Positions 7,092 through 13,473 of a DNA stretch of 15,093 nt are shown here, piece after piece. Source of the stretch: Dehalococcoidales bacterium. GTDB taxonomy: Bacteria; Chloroflexota; Dehalococcoidia; Dehalococcoidales; UBA5760. A program made the translations under genes and the position numbers. The stretch is taken from assembly GCA_028710655.1 (NCBI GenBank), contig JAQTTS010000020.1, forward strand, positions 1-15,093, read 5' to 3'. The notes under the pieces were generated by a model. The model made no database searches, was not told the origin of the DNA, and saw only the letters and a list, made by a program, of their open reading frames with translations. Each line of letters starts with the position of its first letter. Within the stretch, counting starts at the first letter, position 1.

Positions 7092-7595
7092 TTGAACAAA
7101 ACGATGGAAAATCTGGGGAGTGCATTTGCCGGGGAGAGCCAGGCAAACCGTAAATATCTCTTCTTTGCAGAGAAGGCGGAAGCAGAGGGGCAGAAACGCA
7201 TAGCACGTTTATTCCGTGCTGCTGCCGATGCGGAGACAGCACACGCTCGAAATCATCTGAAGGTAATGCAGGGGATAAAATCAACCGGAGAGAACCTGCG
7301 GGCTGCCATTCATGGTGAAAACCACGAGTTTACCGAAATGTATCCTGCCTTTATAAAACAAGCGAAAGCCGATGGTGAAAAGAAAGCGGCCGACAGTTTT
7401 GATATGGCCAACAAGGTGGAGCAAATACATCACGATTTATATCAGGATGCTCTTAACCGGTTGGAAAAGGGCGAGTCCATGGTACTGGAGCCTTTCTATG
7501 TTTGCCAGTATTGTGGTTATACCGTGGAAGGAGAAGCTCCCGAGAAGTGCCCGATTTGTGGCGCTCCGAGAAAAATGTTCAAACCGATAGAGTAA
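7092..7595 (+). CDS. rbr: Rubrerythrin
   Basis: Non-haem di-iron peroxidase that reduces hydrogen peroxide in the cytoplasm of anaerobes, taking electrons through its own rubredoxin centre. The 167-residue protein has a ferritin-like four-helix domain with expected ligands around E15, E48 and H51 (AETAH), E76 and E79 (GENHE), and E110 and H113 (VEQIHH). A C-terminal rubredoxin-like domain has C138/C141 and C153/C156 (VCQYCGY, KCPICGAP). The start is TTG: GGAGG at 7081-7085 is six bases before it, while the next ATG at 7104 is too far from that site. The Fe-superoxide dismutase gene converges from the other side 44 bp away, so the two gene products could act in sequence on superoxide and peroxide. 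Confidence 0.95.
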   Translation: MNKTMENLGSAFAGESQANRKYLFFAEKAEAEGQKRIARLFRAAADAETAHARNHLKVMQGIKSTGENLRAAIHGENHEFTEMYPAFIKQAKADGEKKAADSFDMANKVEQIHHDLYQDALNRLEKGESMVLEPFYVCQYCGYTVEGEAPEKCPICGAPRKMFKPIE

Positions 7596-7610
7596 GCTTG
7601 GCCGGCAGGT

Positions 7611-7630
7611 ATATCTGTGGCGGCAGATAT
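7611..7630. terminator. Possible bidirectional terminator between rubrerythrin and superoxide dismutase
   Basis: ATATCTG (7611-7617) and CAGATAT (7624-7630) form a perfect 7-bp stem with a 6-nt loop, in the 44-bp gap between two converging genes. T-rich sequence follows on the plus strand, interrupted by GGCC. Position supports a shared terminator; the tract is imperfect. Confidence 0.4.
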
Positions 7631-7639
7631 TATTTGGCC

Positions 7640-8221
7640 TTATTTTGTCAGGTTTCGCGCTACAAATGCCCAGTTTACCAGGTTCCAGAACGCATCGATA
7701 TACTTGGCTCTTGCATTGCGATAATCGATATAGTAAGCATGCTCCCATACGTCACAGGTAAGCAGAGCCTTCTTCCCCTCTTTAAGGGGGGTCCCGGCAT
7801 TACTTGTAGTTTCGATGGATAACCTGCCATCGGCTTCCTGTACCAGCCATGTCCATCCGGAACCGAATAGCGTCGCTGCGGCACTGGTGAAAGCCTCTTT
7901 GAATTCGTTGAATGTGCCGAACTGCTTGTTGATTGCCTCTGCCAGCTCTCCACCAGGTTGACCGCCGCCAGCCGGAGAGAGGCAATTCCAGTAGAAAGTA
8001 TGGTTCCATACCTGCGCCGCGTTATTGAAGATGCCGCCGGACGATTTCCGGATAATCTCTTCCAGAGGCGTCTTCTCCATCTCCGTGCCGGCGATAAGCC
8101 TGTTTATGTTATCGACGTACGCTTTATGGTGTTTACCGTAATGGTATTCAATGGTTTCCGCAGAAATATGGGGTAAAAGAGCATCCTTCTCATAAGGCAA
8201 CTCGGGTAGCTGGTGTCCCAT
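7640..8221 (-). CDS. sodB: Iron-type superoxide dismutase
   Basis: Converts superoxide to oxygen and hydrogen peroxide. The 193-residue protein shows all four metal ligands of the Fe/Mn family: H27 (HYGKHH), H74 (VWNHTFYW), D157 and H161 ([13 protein letters not shown]). Gln70 in AAQVWNH and SNAGTPL instead of GDQNPL are marks of the iron form, so iron is the likely metal. No signal peptide is seen, so it is cytoplasmic. AAAGGAGG lies six bases before the ATG. Convergent with rubrerythrin, with its own promoter in the divergent gap upstream. Confidence 0.96.
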   Translation of the reverse strand: MGHQLPELPYEKDALLPHISAETIEYHYGKHHKAYVDNINRLIAGTEMEKTPLEEIIRKSSGGIFNNAAQVWNHTFYWNCLSPAGGGQPGGELAEAINKQFGTFNEFKEAFTSAAATLFGSGWTWLVQEADGRLSIETTSNAGTPLKEGKKALLTCDVWEHAYYIDYRNARAKYIDAFWNLVNWAFVARNLTK

Positions 8222-8264
8222 GATTTTCCTCCTTTACTCAGGTAATCTCAGTTGGTTCAGTCCA

Positions 8265-8293
8265 ATATTATATTAGACCCGAAATATAGTCAA
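8265..8293 (-). promoter_or_regulatory. Promoter for superoxide dismutase
   Basis: On the minus strand TTGACT (8288-8293) is followed by TAATAT with a 17-bp spacer (8265-8270), or by a perfect TATAAT with a 15-bp spacer (8267-8272). Either would start transcription about 35-40 bases ahead of the gene. Confidence 0.5.
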
Positions 8294-8334
8294 TCAAACT
8301 CGTTGTTGCATTGATTATATCGGTAATGCCGAAG

Positions 8335-8373
8335 TTGTAAAACCACCGATAATTAGCCATAATAATAGTGGTT
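8335..8373 (+). promoter_or_regulatory. Promoter for the zinc-ribbon array, with flanking inverted repeat
   Basis: TTGTAA (8335-8340), a 17-bp spacer and CATAAT (8358-8363) form a reasonable sigma70 promoter. AACCAC (8341-8346) and GTGGTT (8368-8373) are perfect inverted 6-bp arms bracketing the -10, as an operator might. The start site would be near 8370, about 70 bases ahead of the first gene. Confidence 0.4.
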
Positions 8374-8443
8374 AATGGCAGATGTAGCTGATGAGCGAAA
8401 GACTACCTAAATTGGTCTTCGTTTATGGATTAAGGAGGTTTTC

Positions 8444-9037
8444 ATGTTTTGTACTAATTGCGGAAAGAAGCTGCTAGACGATAGCCGGTTCTGTGAAGGG
8501 TGCGGCACGCGTTTGCACTCAAACGCAGCACCTGAAGTACCGGTGGAAAAACCGGCTGCCAGGCCGACCACCCGCAAATCAGAGGCGGAGGCGTTTTCTG
8601 AGAATACCGAGTACGTAAAAAAAGACGAGGTCAGGCGGGTATGCGGAGAACTTGGCTTAGCTGACTGGTCTACTGGGAGTCCCGTGTCCGTTACTGACGA
8701 AGATGCCGCCAGGATTCTAAGGGTAGTCAATGTGAAAGGCATGGATATTCCGGTTGAGGATTTCAGACTGGGCCTGGAGGTAGAACTGGAGCATGGCACC
8801 AGATATGAAGATGCCAATGTCACTAATAATCACCCGGTGCTAACCGGGAAGATAGTCCTGGCCCATCTCAAAGAGGCGATGGACTATTACCAGCGTCTCG
8901 ATGTTGCCGAAGTAGAGGGTGACCTGCTGAAGGCAATACTGGATAAGGACCTGAAAAAAATTGAGGTGAAGTACCGGAAAACTGTGGAGGCACAGGATCG
9001 GCTTAACAAAGCCGTGTCGCGACAGTTGAAATCGTAG
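8444..9037 (+). CDS. Zinc-ribbon protein 1 with DUF5661-like C-terminal domain
   Basis: First of four neighbouring genes with the same N-terminal zinc ribbon: C3, C6, C17 and C20 (MFCTNCGKK, RFCEGCGT). After a Pro/Ala linker (about 27-60), residues 60-150 form a soluble domain with WSTGSP, VEDFRLGLEVELEHGTR, ANVTNNHPVLTGKI and AHLKEAMDYYQRL. This pattern recalls the DUF5661 family, whose function is unknown; the match is from memory. Residues 155-197 are charged and probably helical. There is no membrane segment. AAGGAGG lies five bases before the ATG. The linker shares AARP and SEA with the third gene of the array. I infer Zn binding from the cysteine pattern and do not assign a function. 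Confidence 0.85.
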   Translation: MFCTNCGKKLLDDSRFCEGCGTRLHSNAAPEVPVEKPAARPTTRKSEAEAFSENTEYVKKDEVRRVCGELGLADWSTGSPVSVTDEDAARILRVVNVKGMDIPVEDFRLGLEVELEHGTRYEDANVTNNHPVLTGKIVLAHLKEAMDYYQRLDVAEVEGDLLKAILDKDLKKIEVKYRKTVEAQDRLNKAVSRQLKS

Positions 9038-9111
9038 CTTCTTAGCGATAGCAGCTTGTTTTTTAATTACTATATTCTCGATGGTACACATCGTAGGCTG
9101 CATGCTATGGG

Positions 9112-9223
9112 TATTACAGTCGTAGCCCCGGGTGCCGCTATGGCATTGGTACTAAAATCAAGGTTATCGGTGAGTATTTCAGCTATTGATTATGTGAAAA
9201 CGGTGTTGTAGTATATTACAGTC
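9112..9223 (+). repeat. 10-bp direct repeat between zinc-ribbon genes 1 and 2
   Basis: TATTACAGTC occurs at 9112-9121 and again at 9214-9223, both inside the 237-bp gap between the first two array genes. The second copy overlaps the predicted -10 region of the next promoter. It may be a paired binding site or chance. Confidence 0.3.
9186..9214 (+). promoter_or_regulatory. Possible internal promoter for zinc-ribbon gene 2
   Basis: TTGATT (9186-9191), a 17-bp spacer and TAGTAT (9209-9214). The 237-bp gap before gene 2 is much wider than the later gaps (88 and 61 bp), which fits a separate start for genes 2 to 4. Confidence 0.35.
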
Positions 9224-9274
9224 TCCATCGAGTAAATAGGTTCCCTGGCGATCATATTCGGAAAGAGGTGAAGT

Positions 9275-9877
9275 ATGTTCTGTCGGCAATGTGGTAAAGA
9301 GATAGCTGCCAATAGCAAATTTTGCAATTCATGTGGTACCCCGGTGACTGCGGACACTTCTGCTCCCACTGGGCCAAAGACAAAAGCCGCTGCACCAGTC
9401 GCGGAGGCACGGGGAGCAGGTTCGCGGGTAGAGAGGCCAGCCGCGGCGAGTAAGTCAATGGAGAAAGAGGAGACTAAGGCCGCCCCGGCCAAGAGCAAGG
9501 GAAATACCAGGGGCCTGCTCTGTTACCTCGGATTCTGGGTGACCGGTATCATCTTCCTCGTCATTGAAAAGAAAGATAAACAGATCCGCTGGCATGCCAT
9601 GCAGTCCCTGGTCACCTTTGGCATCCTGAATATTATCTGGGGTATCGCCAATACCGTCAGTTGGGGATGGGTTGGTGGCATGGGATGGGGAATGGGAATG
9701 GGAATGTTAGGAGCGGGTGTTATTGCCGGGATGGTAATTTTCATCATTTTCTTCGTTCTGTGGTGGGTCTGGTGGGCCATCCTGCTGTACAAAACATATC
9801 ACCATAAAGTCTACCGGGTGCCGGTATTCGCAGGGCTGGCGGACAGGTGTCTGGCGGCACTCGACAAGGATAAATAG
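9275..9877 (+). CDS. Zinc-ribbon protein 2 with Tic20/DUF4870-like membrane domain
   Basis: N-terminal zinc ribbon with C3, C6, C17 and C20, then a long charged, Ala/Lys-rich linker (about 25-78). Residues 80-180 are a membrane domain: LLCYLGFWVTGIIFLVIEKK, the block IRWHAMQSL, and further hydrophobic segments at about 108-128 and 146-172. The first segment and the HAMQSL motif match the Tic20-like DUF4870/UPF0132 family, whose bacterial role is unknown. A loop at 128-147 is rich in Gly, Met and Trp (GGMGWGMGMGM). AGAGGTG precedes the ATG. The ribbon is closer to that of gene 4 (both start MFCRQCGKE) than to genes 1 and 3. Probably an inner-membrane protein with the ribbon in the cytoplasm. 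Confidence 0.85.
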   Translation: MFCRQCGKEIAANSKFCNSCGTPVTADTSAPTGPKTKAAAPVAEARGAGSRVERPAAASKSMEKEETKAAPAKSKGNTRGLLCYLGFWVTGIIFLVIEKKDKQIRWHAMQSLVTFGILNIIWGIANTVSWGWVGGMGWGMGMGMLGAGVIAGMVIFIIFFVLWWVWWAILLYKTYHHKVYRVPVFAGLADRCLAALDKDK

Positions 9878-9965
9878 CTGGAGCAGAATCCGGGTTTTCC
9901 TAAAAAAGCTCTGTTTTACATTTTAATGCCAGGGATTTCCAAGGCAATAGATAAGGAGGTCTTTT

Positions 9966-10529
9966 ATGTACTGCAGGAAGTGCGGTAATAAAGTGCCCGA
10001 CAACAGCAGGTTCTGTGATGAGTGCGGTACGGCTGTCAATGCTAATTTATCATCCAGTGCGCCGGTAGCTACGCCTGCGGCTAGACCCTCTGTCTACCAA
10101 TCTGAAGCCGATATTGCCCGGGCGGGAGCGGAGGTTGCCAGGGCCGGTGCTGAGGTAGCCAGGGCCAAAGTAGACCTGGCCAATGCGGCGGCATATGCGG
10201 TAGGGAGTGACATTTCACCCAAATCACGGCTCGCAGCAACGTTACTGGCAGTATTTCTGGGCGCTTTCGGTGCTCACCGTTTTTATCTGGGCAAGTATGG
10301 CAGCGCGGCAGGAATGCTAATTTTGACTATAATCTACTTCATAGTAGCCGGTGTAACCGGGACCGGAATTATGTTTCAACCCAACCTTGCTATGATGAAC
10401 CTTTGGGCTCTGGGCTTTGCCTTGATTCCCCTGATGATAGTTGGCATCTGGGCCTTTGTCGATTTCATAGTAGTCGTTTCCGGACACATGAGGGATGGCA
10501 AAGGCAGACGGGTCAAAAAGTGGCGATAG
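9966..10529 (+). CDS. Zinc-ribbon protein 3 with heptad repeat and TM2 domain
   Basis: N-terminal zinc ribbon with C3, C6, C17 and C20 (MYCRKCGNK, RFCDECGT). After a linker sharing AARP and SEAD with gene 1, residues 51-78 are four seven-residue repeats (ARAGAEV twice, then ARAKVDL and ANAAAYA), probably an amphipathic helix. Residues 86-175 are a TM2 domain: KSRLAATLLAVFLGAFGAHRFYLGKYG, then hydrophobic segments near 116-132 and 143-172. The C-terminus is basic (GKGRRVKKWR). TM2 proteins are two-helix membrane proteins without a settled bacterial function. AAGGAGGT lies before the ATG. It follows gene 2 by 88 bp and precedes gene 4 by 61 bp, so genes 2 to 4 are probably one transcript. Confidence 0.88.
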   Translation: MYCRKCGNKVPDNSRFCDECGTAVNANLSSSAPVATPAARPSVYQSEADIARAGAEVARAGAEVARAKVDLANAAAYAVGSDISPKSRLAATLLAVFLGAFGAHRFYLGKYGSAAGMLILTIIYFIVAGVTGTGIMFQPNLAMMNLWALGFALIPLMIVGIWAFVDFIVVVSGHMRDGKGRRVKKWR

Positions 10530-10590
10530 GCATATCCATTTCTTCTTGCATCGCTATGAATAACAAGTTTAGCTTATGGGGAGGTGAGAG

Positions 10591-11286
10591 ATGTTCTGCC
10601 GGCAGTGTGGCAAGGAATTAGCACCGGATAGCAATTTCTGCGATGGGTGCGGTACCAATGTGGCTTCCTATCCGGACGCCCCGGGTGGATCAGAGGAGGA
10701 AATCTCTGTATTAGATGCGGAAGTAGTAACGGTGGCTCCTGAGATAATAAGTGACCGGCCGCAATTTACGGGCGAAAGAACAATGGGAATTATTCCGGTC
10801 TTGAAAAAACCGAAGTCCTTCGGTCGCTGGGACACTTACGCTATGGTAATTACCGACCGGCGCAGCATATTCCCCCAAATCACCAGCCAAATGCTCAAGG
10901 ATGCCGTTATGGAAGCCCAGCGGAAGGGCAAAGAGGAAGGAAAAGGGTTTTTCTCACGCTGGGCCGATCAGCTGAAGTCTACTTTCAACTATTCTCAACG
11001 CTATTGGAACATCCCGCCGGAAGAAATCCTTAATGAGACTGCGGGAAATTTCGCTATTGAAAACAGTGCCATCCGGGAGATAAAGGTCAAGCGAAAAGAG
11101 GATTACCACGGTGACGACGTAGCTTCACAGACTTACACCGAGATTAAGATAGATTCCGCTATTGGTGAATTTAAATATAATATCGACGGTCGTGCCGGTG
11201 ATGAGGTTAACATACTCAAGAGCCTGTTCGGAGAAAGAGTAAAGGTATCAAAATGGTCCACCGGGGGGTTCAGTATCAGTATCTGA
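10591..11286 (+). CDS. Zinc-ribbon protein 4 with soluble domain of unknown function
   Basis: N-terminal zinc ribbon with C3, C6, C17 and C20 (MFCRQCGKE, NFCDGCGT), an acidic linker (about 25-60), then a soluble domain to residue 231. WDTYAMVITDRRSIF (80-94) resembles the 'ITDRR' strand found in some bacterial PH-like domains, and TEIKIDS...EFKYNID (183-199) looks like beta strands. Between them lies a helical insert rich in Lys and Glu (102-130). The PH-like idea is a guess from a short motif; otherwise I do not recognise the domain. No membrane segment is seen. GGGAGGTGA precedes the ATG. It ends the array; the next gene is on the other strand. Confidence 0.82.
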   Translation: MFCRQCGKELAPDSNFCDGCGTNVASYPDAPGGSEEEISVLDAEVVTVAPEIISDRPQFTGERTMGIIPVLKKPKSFGRWDTYAMVITDRRSIFPQITSQMLKDAVMEAQRKGKEEGKGFFSRWADQLKSTFNYSQRYWNIPPEEILNETAGNFAIENSAIREIKVKRKEDYHGDDVASQTYTEIKIDSAIGEFKYNIDGRAGDEVNILKSLFGERVKVSKWSTGGFSISI

Positions 11287-11353
11287 ACTACGGAAATCTC
11301 CTGGCACCTAGCTGAACTAGATGACATAATGTAACATGTCGAGTTTAACCGCA

Positions 11354-11370
11354 GGGATGAGCTTAATCCC
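11354..11370. repeat. Small hairpin after the zinc-ribbon array
   Basis: GGGAT and ATCCC form a 5-bp stem with a 7-nt loop in the 174-bp gap between two converging genes. No U-run follows on the plus strand, so I cannot call it a terminator with confidence. Nothing else clear is seen in this gap. Confidence 0.25.
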
Positions 11371-11460
11371 GTAGTATCCACTAGATTGAATAATCATCCA
11401 CTTTGGTTACAAAGACATGATCGAGAAGCGGAGAGCTGGCGTTAGTATTTACCGGGGTGA

Positions 11461-12369
11461 CTATTCGTCATAATATGATTCCAGCATCAGGCGCATCTGG
11501 CTGGCGTTTACCACCGCCTTATCCTGCTGGCAGTTGTTAAACAGGATGTGTAGTTGACGCGTCTTTGCCGCCAGATCTCTGATCCGATCAATCCATTCGG
11601 CCAGTTCATCCTTGCTATAGAGATAGTTGAACCGTTCCGCGACGCCGATTCCCTTTTTGTCCCAGGTCTCGCTGTTTCTGCCGTGGAATCTGACCAGGGC
11701 GATATCAGACGTGGCTTCAGCAAGCGGTGGCACACTGGAGGAAAACCCCTGTGGCTCATCGACGCATACGAGGGGCAGATTATATCGGCGCAGAAAGCTT
11801 AAAGTATGTTCAACATGAATCCTGTCGAACCATGATTTATGGCGGAATTCTACCGCGATGGTATACTGGGGCAGATTTTGCTGGCAGGAAAGGATGTAGG
11901 CACATTGTCCTTCTCCGTAGCAAAACCACGGGGGGAACTGGAAGAGGACTACGCCGAGCTTGCCAGCACTGTCCAGGGGGAGCATAGCCTGCCGGAAGCG
12001 GCACCACATCTCCTGCAGCACATCCTGCGGCAGGTCATAGTGATACAGGATCTTCTTATCCCTTATCCTTGATGGCAGGTCTGTCCAGATATCCTGAGGC
12101 AGTGATGACAGCGGTGTGGGGTGCTGGGTAAAGAGCCGGAAGGCCTTAATGTCGAATATGAAGTTGGCTCCGGTCCTTGTTACCCATAGACCGCTGGTTG
12201 CCTCAGAGGGCAGAGCATAGTAGGAGCTGTCTACCTCAACGATAGGGAACTGGCTGGCATAGTAGCGCAGACGTGCCTCCGCGGAGAGTGCCGGGCTGGG
12301 ATAGAAGCGGCCGCATTCGATAAGAGTCGAGTCGGTCCATGAGCAGGTACCAATCAGTATATCGCCCAT
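11461..12369 (-). CDS. DUF72 family protein (YecE-like)
   Basis: A 302-residue DUF72 protein, a TIM-barrel-like family of unknown biochemical function. Family marks are ILIGTCSWTD near the start, FYP, the block FPIVEVDSSYYALPS, FIFDIKAFRLFTQHP, GVVLFQFPPWF, IAVEFRHKSWF, LVCVDEPQG and LVRFHGRN. The end (LHILFNNCQQDKAVVNA) fits the family's conserved C-terminal strand. GGAG lies eight bases before the ATG. It is transcribed away from the radical SAM gene and towards the zinc-ribbon array. No metal-binding cysteine set or membrane segment is seen. Confidence 0.9.
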   Translation of the reverse strand: MGDILIGTCSWTDSTLIECGRFYPSPALSAEARLRYYASQFPIVEVDSSYYALPSEATSGLWVTRTGANFIFDIKAFRLFTQHPTPLSSLPQDIWTDLPSRIRDKKILYHYDLPQDVLQEMWCRFRQAMLPLDSAGKLGVVLFQFPPWFCYGEGQCAYILSCQQNLPQYTIAVEFRHKSWFDRIHVEHTLSFLRRYNLPLVCVDEPQGFSSSVPPLAEATSDIALVRFHGRNSETWDKKGIGVAERFNYLYSKDELAEWIDRIRDLAAKTRQLHILFNNCQQDKAVVNASQMRLMLESYYDE

Positions 12370-12424
12370 TCATCGTACTCCTGCCGCTATTGCAACGATT
12401 TTAGCATCTGGAGTCCCGCTTAGC

Positions 12425-12448
12425 CAAACCGACCCTAGGGTTGGGTTG
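12425..12448. promoter_or_regulatory. 24-bp dyad between the DUF72 and radical SAM genes
   Basis: The left half (CAAACCGACCCT) and right half (AGGGTTGGGTTG) match as inverted repeats at 10 of 12 positions, with a perfect 10-bp core ACCCTAGGGT. The right arm overlaps a weak -35-like TTGAAT (12446-12451) facing the radical SAM gene. The size and symmetry fit an operator for a dimeric regulator. Confidence 0.45.
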
Positions 12449-12478
12449 AATTTACGGCTGGCGACGGCATAGTGTATC

Positions 12479-12507
12479 ATTATAGTAATCATTCGCTAAG
12501 TTAGTAA
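12479..12507 (-). promoter_or_regulatory. Possible promoter for the DUF72 gene
   Basis: On the minus strand TTACTA (12502-12507) is followed after 17 bp by a perfect TATAAT (12479-12484). The leader would be about 100 nt and would include the dyad at 12425-12448. Confidence 0.4.
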
Positions 12508-12526
12508 CGAGGGAGTCTGGACGGAA

Positions 12527-13357
12527 ATGAATAATATTCCCCTGCAGCCCGGCCCTACCTATGGGCCGGTCAGATCGCGGAGACTGGGGTGGTCTTTAGG
12601 CCTCAATATCTGCCCGACAAGCTATAAGCTGTGTTCCTTTAACTGTGTCTACTGTCAGTACGGCTGGACTGCTGTCCACAATCTCGATATCGCCGATAGA
12701 CTTCAGGATTTACCCGGCCCGGATGACTTTGCTCAAGGGTTGGAGAATGCCCTGAGACAGGACAGGCCCATCGATAATATCACCTTCTCCGGTAATGGTG
12801 AGGCTACGCTTCATCCCCGGTTTGAGGAACTGGTCGATATCGCTGTAGCCCTGAAAAAGACCTACCGGCCTCTGGCCAGGCTGGGTATACTATCGAACTC
12901 CTCCACCGTTGCCAGCGAAAGCATACGTCGTGCCCTGGCTAAACTCGATTTTCGTGTCATGAAACTTGACGCGGGGAATATCGCAACCTTTGACAGAATC
13001 AACAGGCCCTGCCGCGGCGTGGACTATAACGAGATATTAGACGGTCTGAGGTCAATCGATAATGTCAGCTTGCAGGCGATGTTCGTCGATGGGAAAATTC
13101 AGAACGTCGGGGAGCCGGAAATAGGCCAATGGATAGCGAGAGTTGCTGAAGTACGGCCGATTAATATTCAAATCTACTCCCTGCATCGGCCACCGGCGGC
13201 GTCAGGGCTTCGGGAGGTGACCGAGGTAAGACTCAGAGAGATTGCTGCCCGCACCGCAGATATAACCGGCATTACGGTTGAGGTGATTGTCGCGGCATCG
13301 CCCTACAGCGAACGGGTGCATCAGCCCTGGCGGGGCCACCAGGAGCCCAAACACTGA
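12527..13357 (+). CDS. Radical SAM protein, COG0731-like
   Basis: A 276-residue radical SAM enzyme. C36, C40 and C43 (CSFNCVYC) bind the [4Fe-4S] cluster that cleaves S-adenosylmethionine; C29 lies just before. FSGNGEATLHP is the glycine-rich SAM-contact segment, followed by LGILSNSST, FRVMKLDAG and INIQIYSLHRPP. The opening YGPVRSRRLGWSLGLNICP and the KLCSFNCVYCQYG block are typical of COG0731, whose archaeal relatives (TYW1) act on tRNA guanosine-37. Bacterial members with this short form are not well assigned, so the substrate is unknown. GGGAG lies 11 bases before the ATG, somewhat far. The tRNA-modification genes queA and queH follow on the same strand, which fits but does not prove an RNA-related role. 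Confidence 0.88.
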   Translation: MNNIPLQPGPTYGPVRSRRLGWSLGLNICPTSYKLCSFNCVYCQYGWTAVHNLDIADRLQDLPGPDDFAQGLENALRQDRPIDNITFSGNGEATLHPRFEELVDIAVALKKTYRPLARLGILSNSSTVASESIRRALAKLDFRVMKLDAGNIATFDRINRPCRGVDYNEILDGLRSIDNVSLQAMFVDGKIQNVGEPEIGQWIARVAEVRPINIQIYSLHRPPAASGLREVTEVRLREIAARTADITGITVEVIVAASPYSERVHQPWRGHQEPKH

Positions 13358-13406
13358 TTACCGGTGAGCTAAATCAAAGGTCTGCTTACTGGTCTGTCCG
13401 GTAATC
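13356..13406 (+). repeat. 9-bp inverted repeat between the radical SAM gene and queA
   Basis: GATTACCGG (13356-13364, overlapping the radical SAM stop codon) and CCGGTAATC (13398-13406) are perfect inverted arms 33 bp apart. GGTCTG occurs twice in the loop. It could be an attenuating or mRNA-end hairpin. I see no preQ1 riboswitch pattern here. Confidence 0.4.
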
Positions 13407-13473
13407 TGCGGCGGGCTGAAAATCAATGACAGGGTTCCTGGCCGCTAATTCTGTGTTATACGGTGGTTATTTT

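Noticed and set aside
9038..9070. Terminator after zinc-ribbon gene 1
   Set aside because: A T-run is present, but the preceding sequence does not form a convincing stem.
8444..11286. A defence or toxin-antitoxin island
   Set aside because: The zinc-ribbon genes show no nuclease, toxin or nucleotide-signalling motif, and no phage, integrase or transposase sequence surrounds them.
13358..13473. A preQ1 riboswitch ahead of queA
   Set aside because: The gap shows an inverted repeat, but I do not see the short stem plus A-rich tail pattern of known preQ1 riboswitches, and queA/queH are not the usual transport or preQ1-synthesis targets.
13426..13473. Upstream ATG extending QueA by 16 residues
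   Set aside because: No ribosome-binding sequence precedes it, and the family begins at the downstream ATG.
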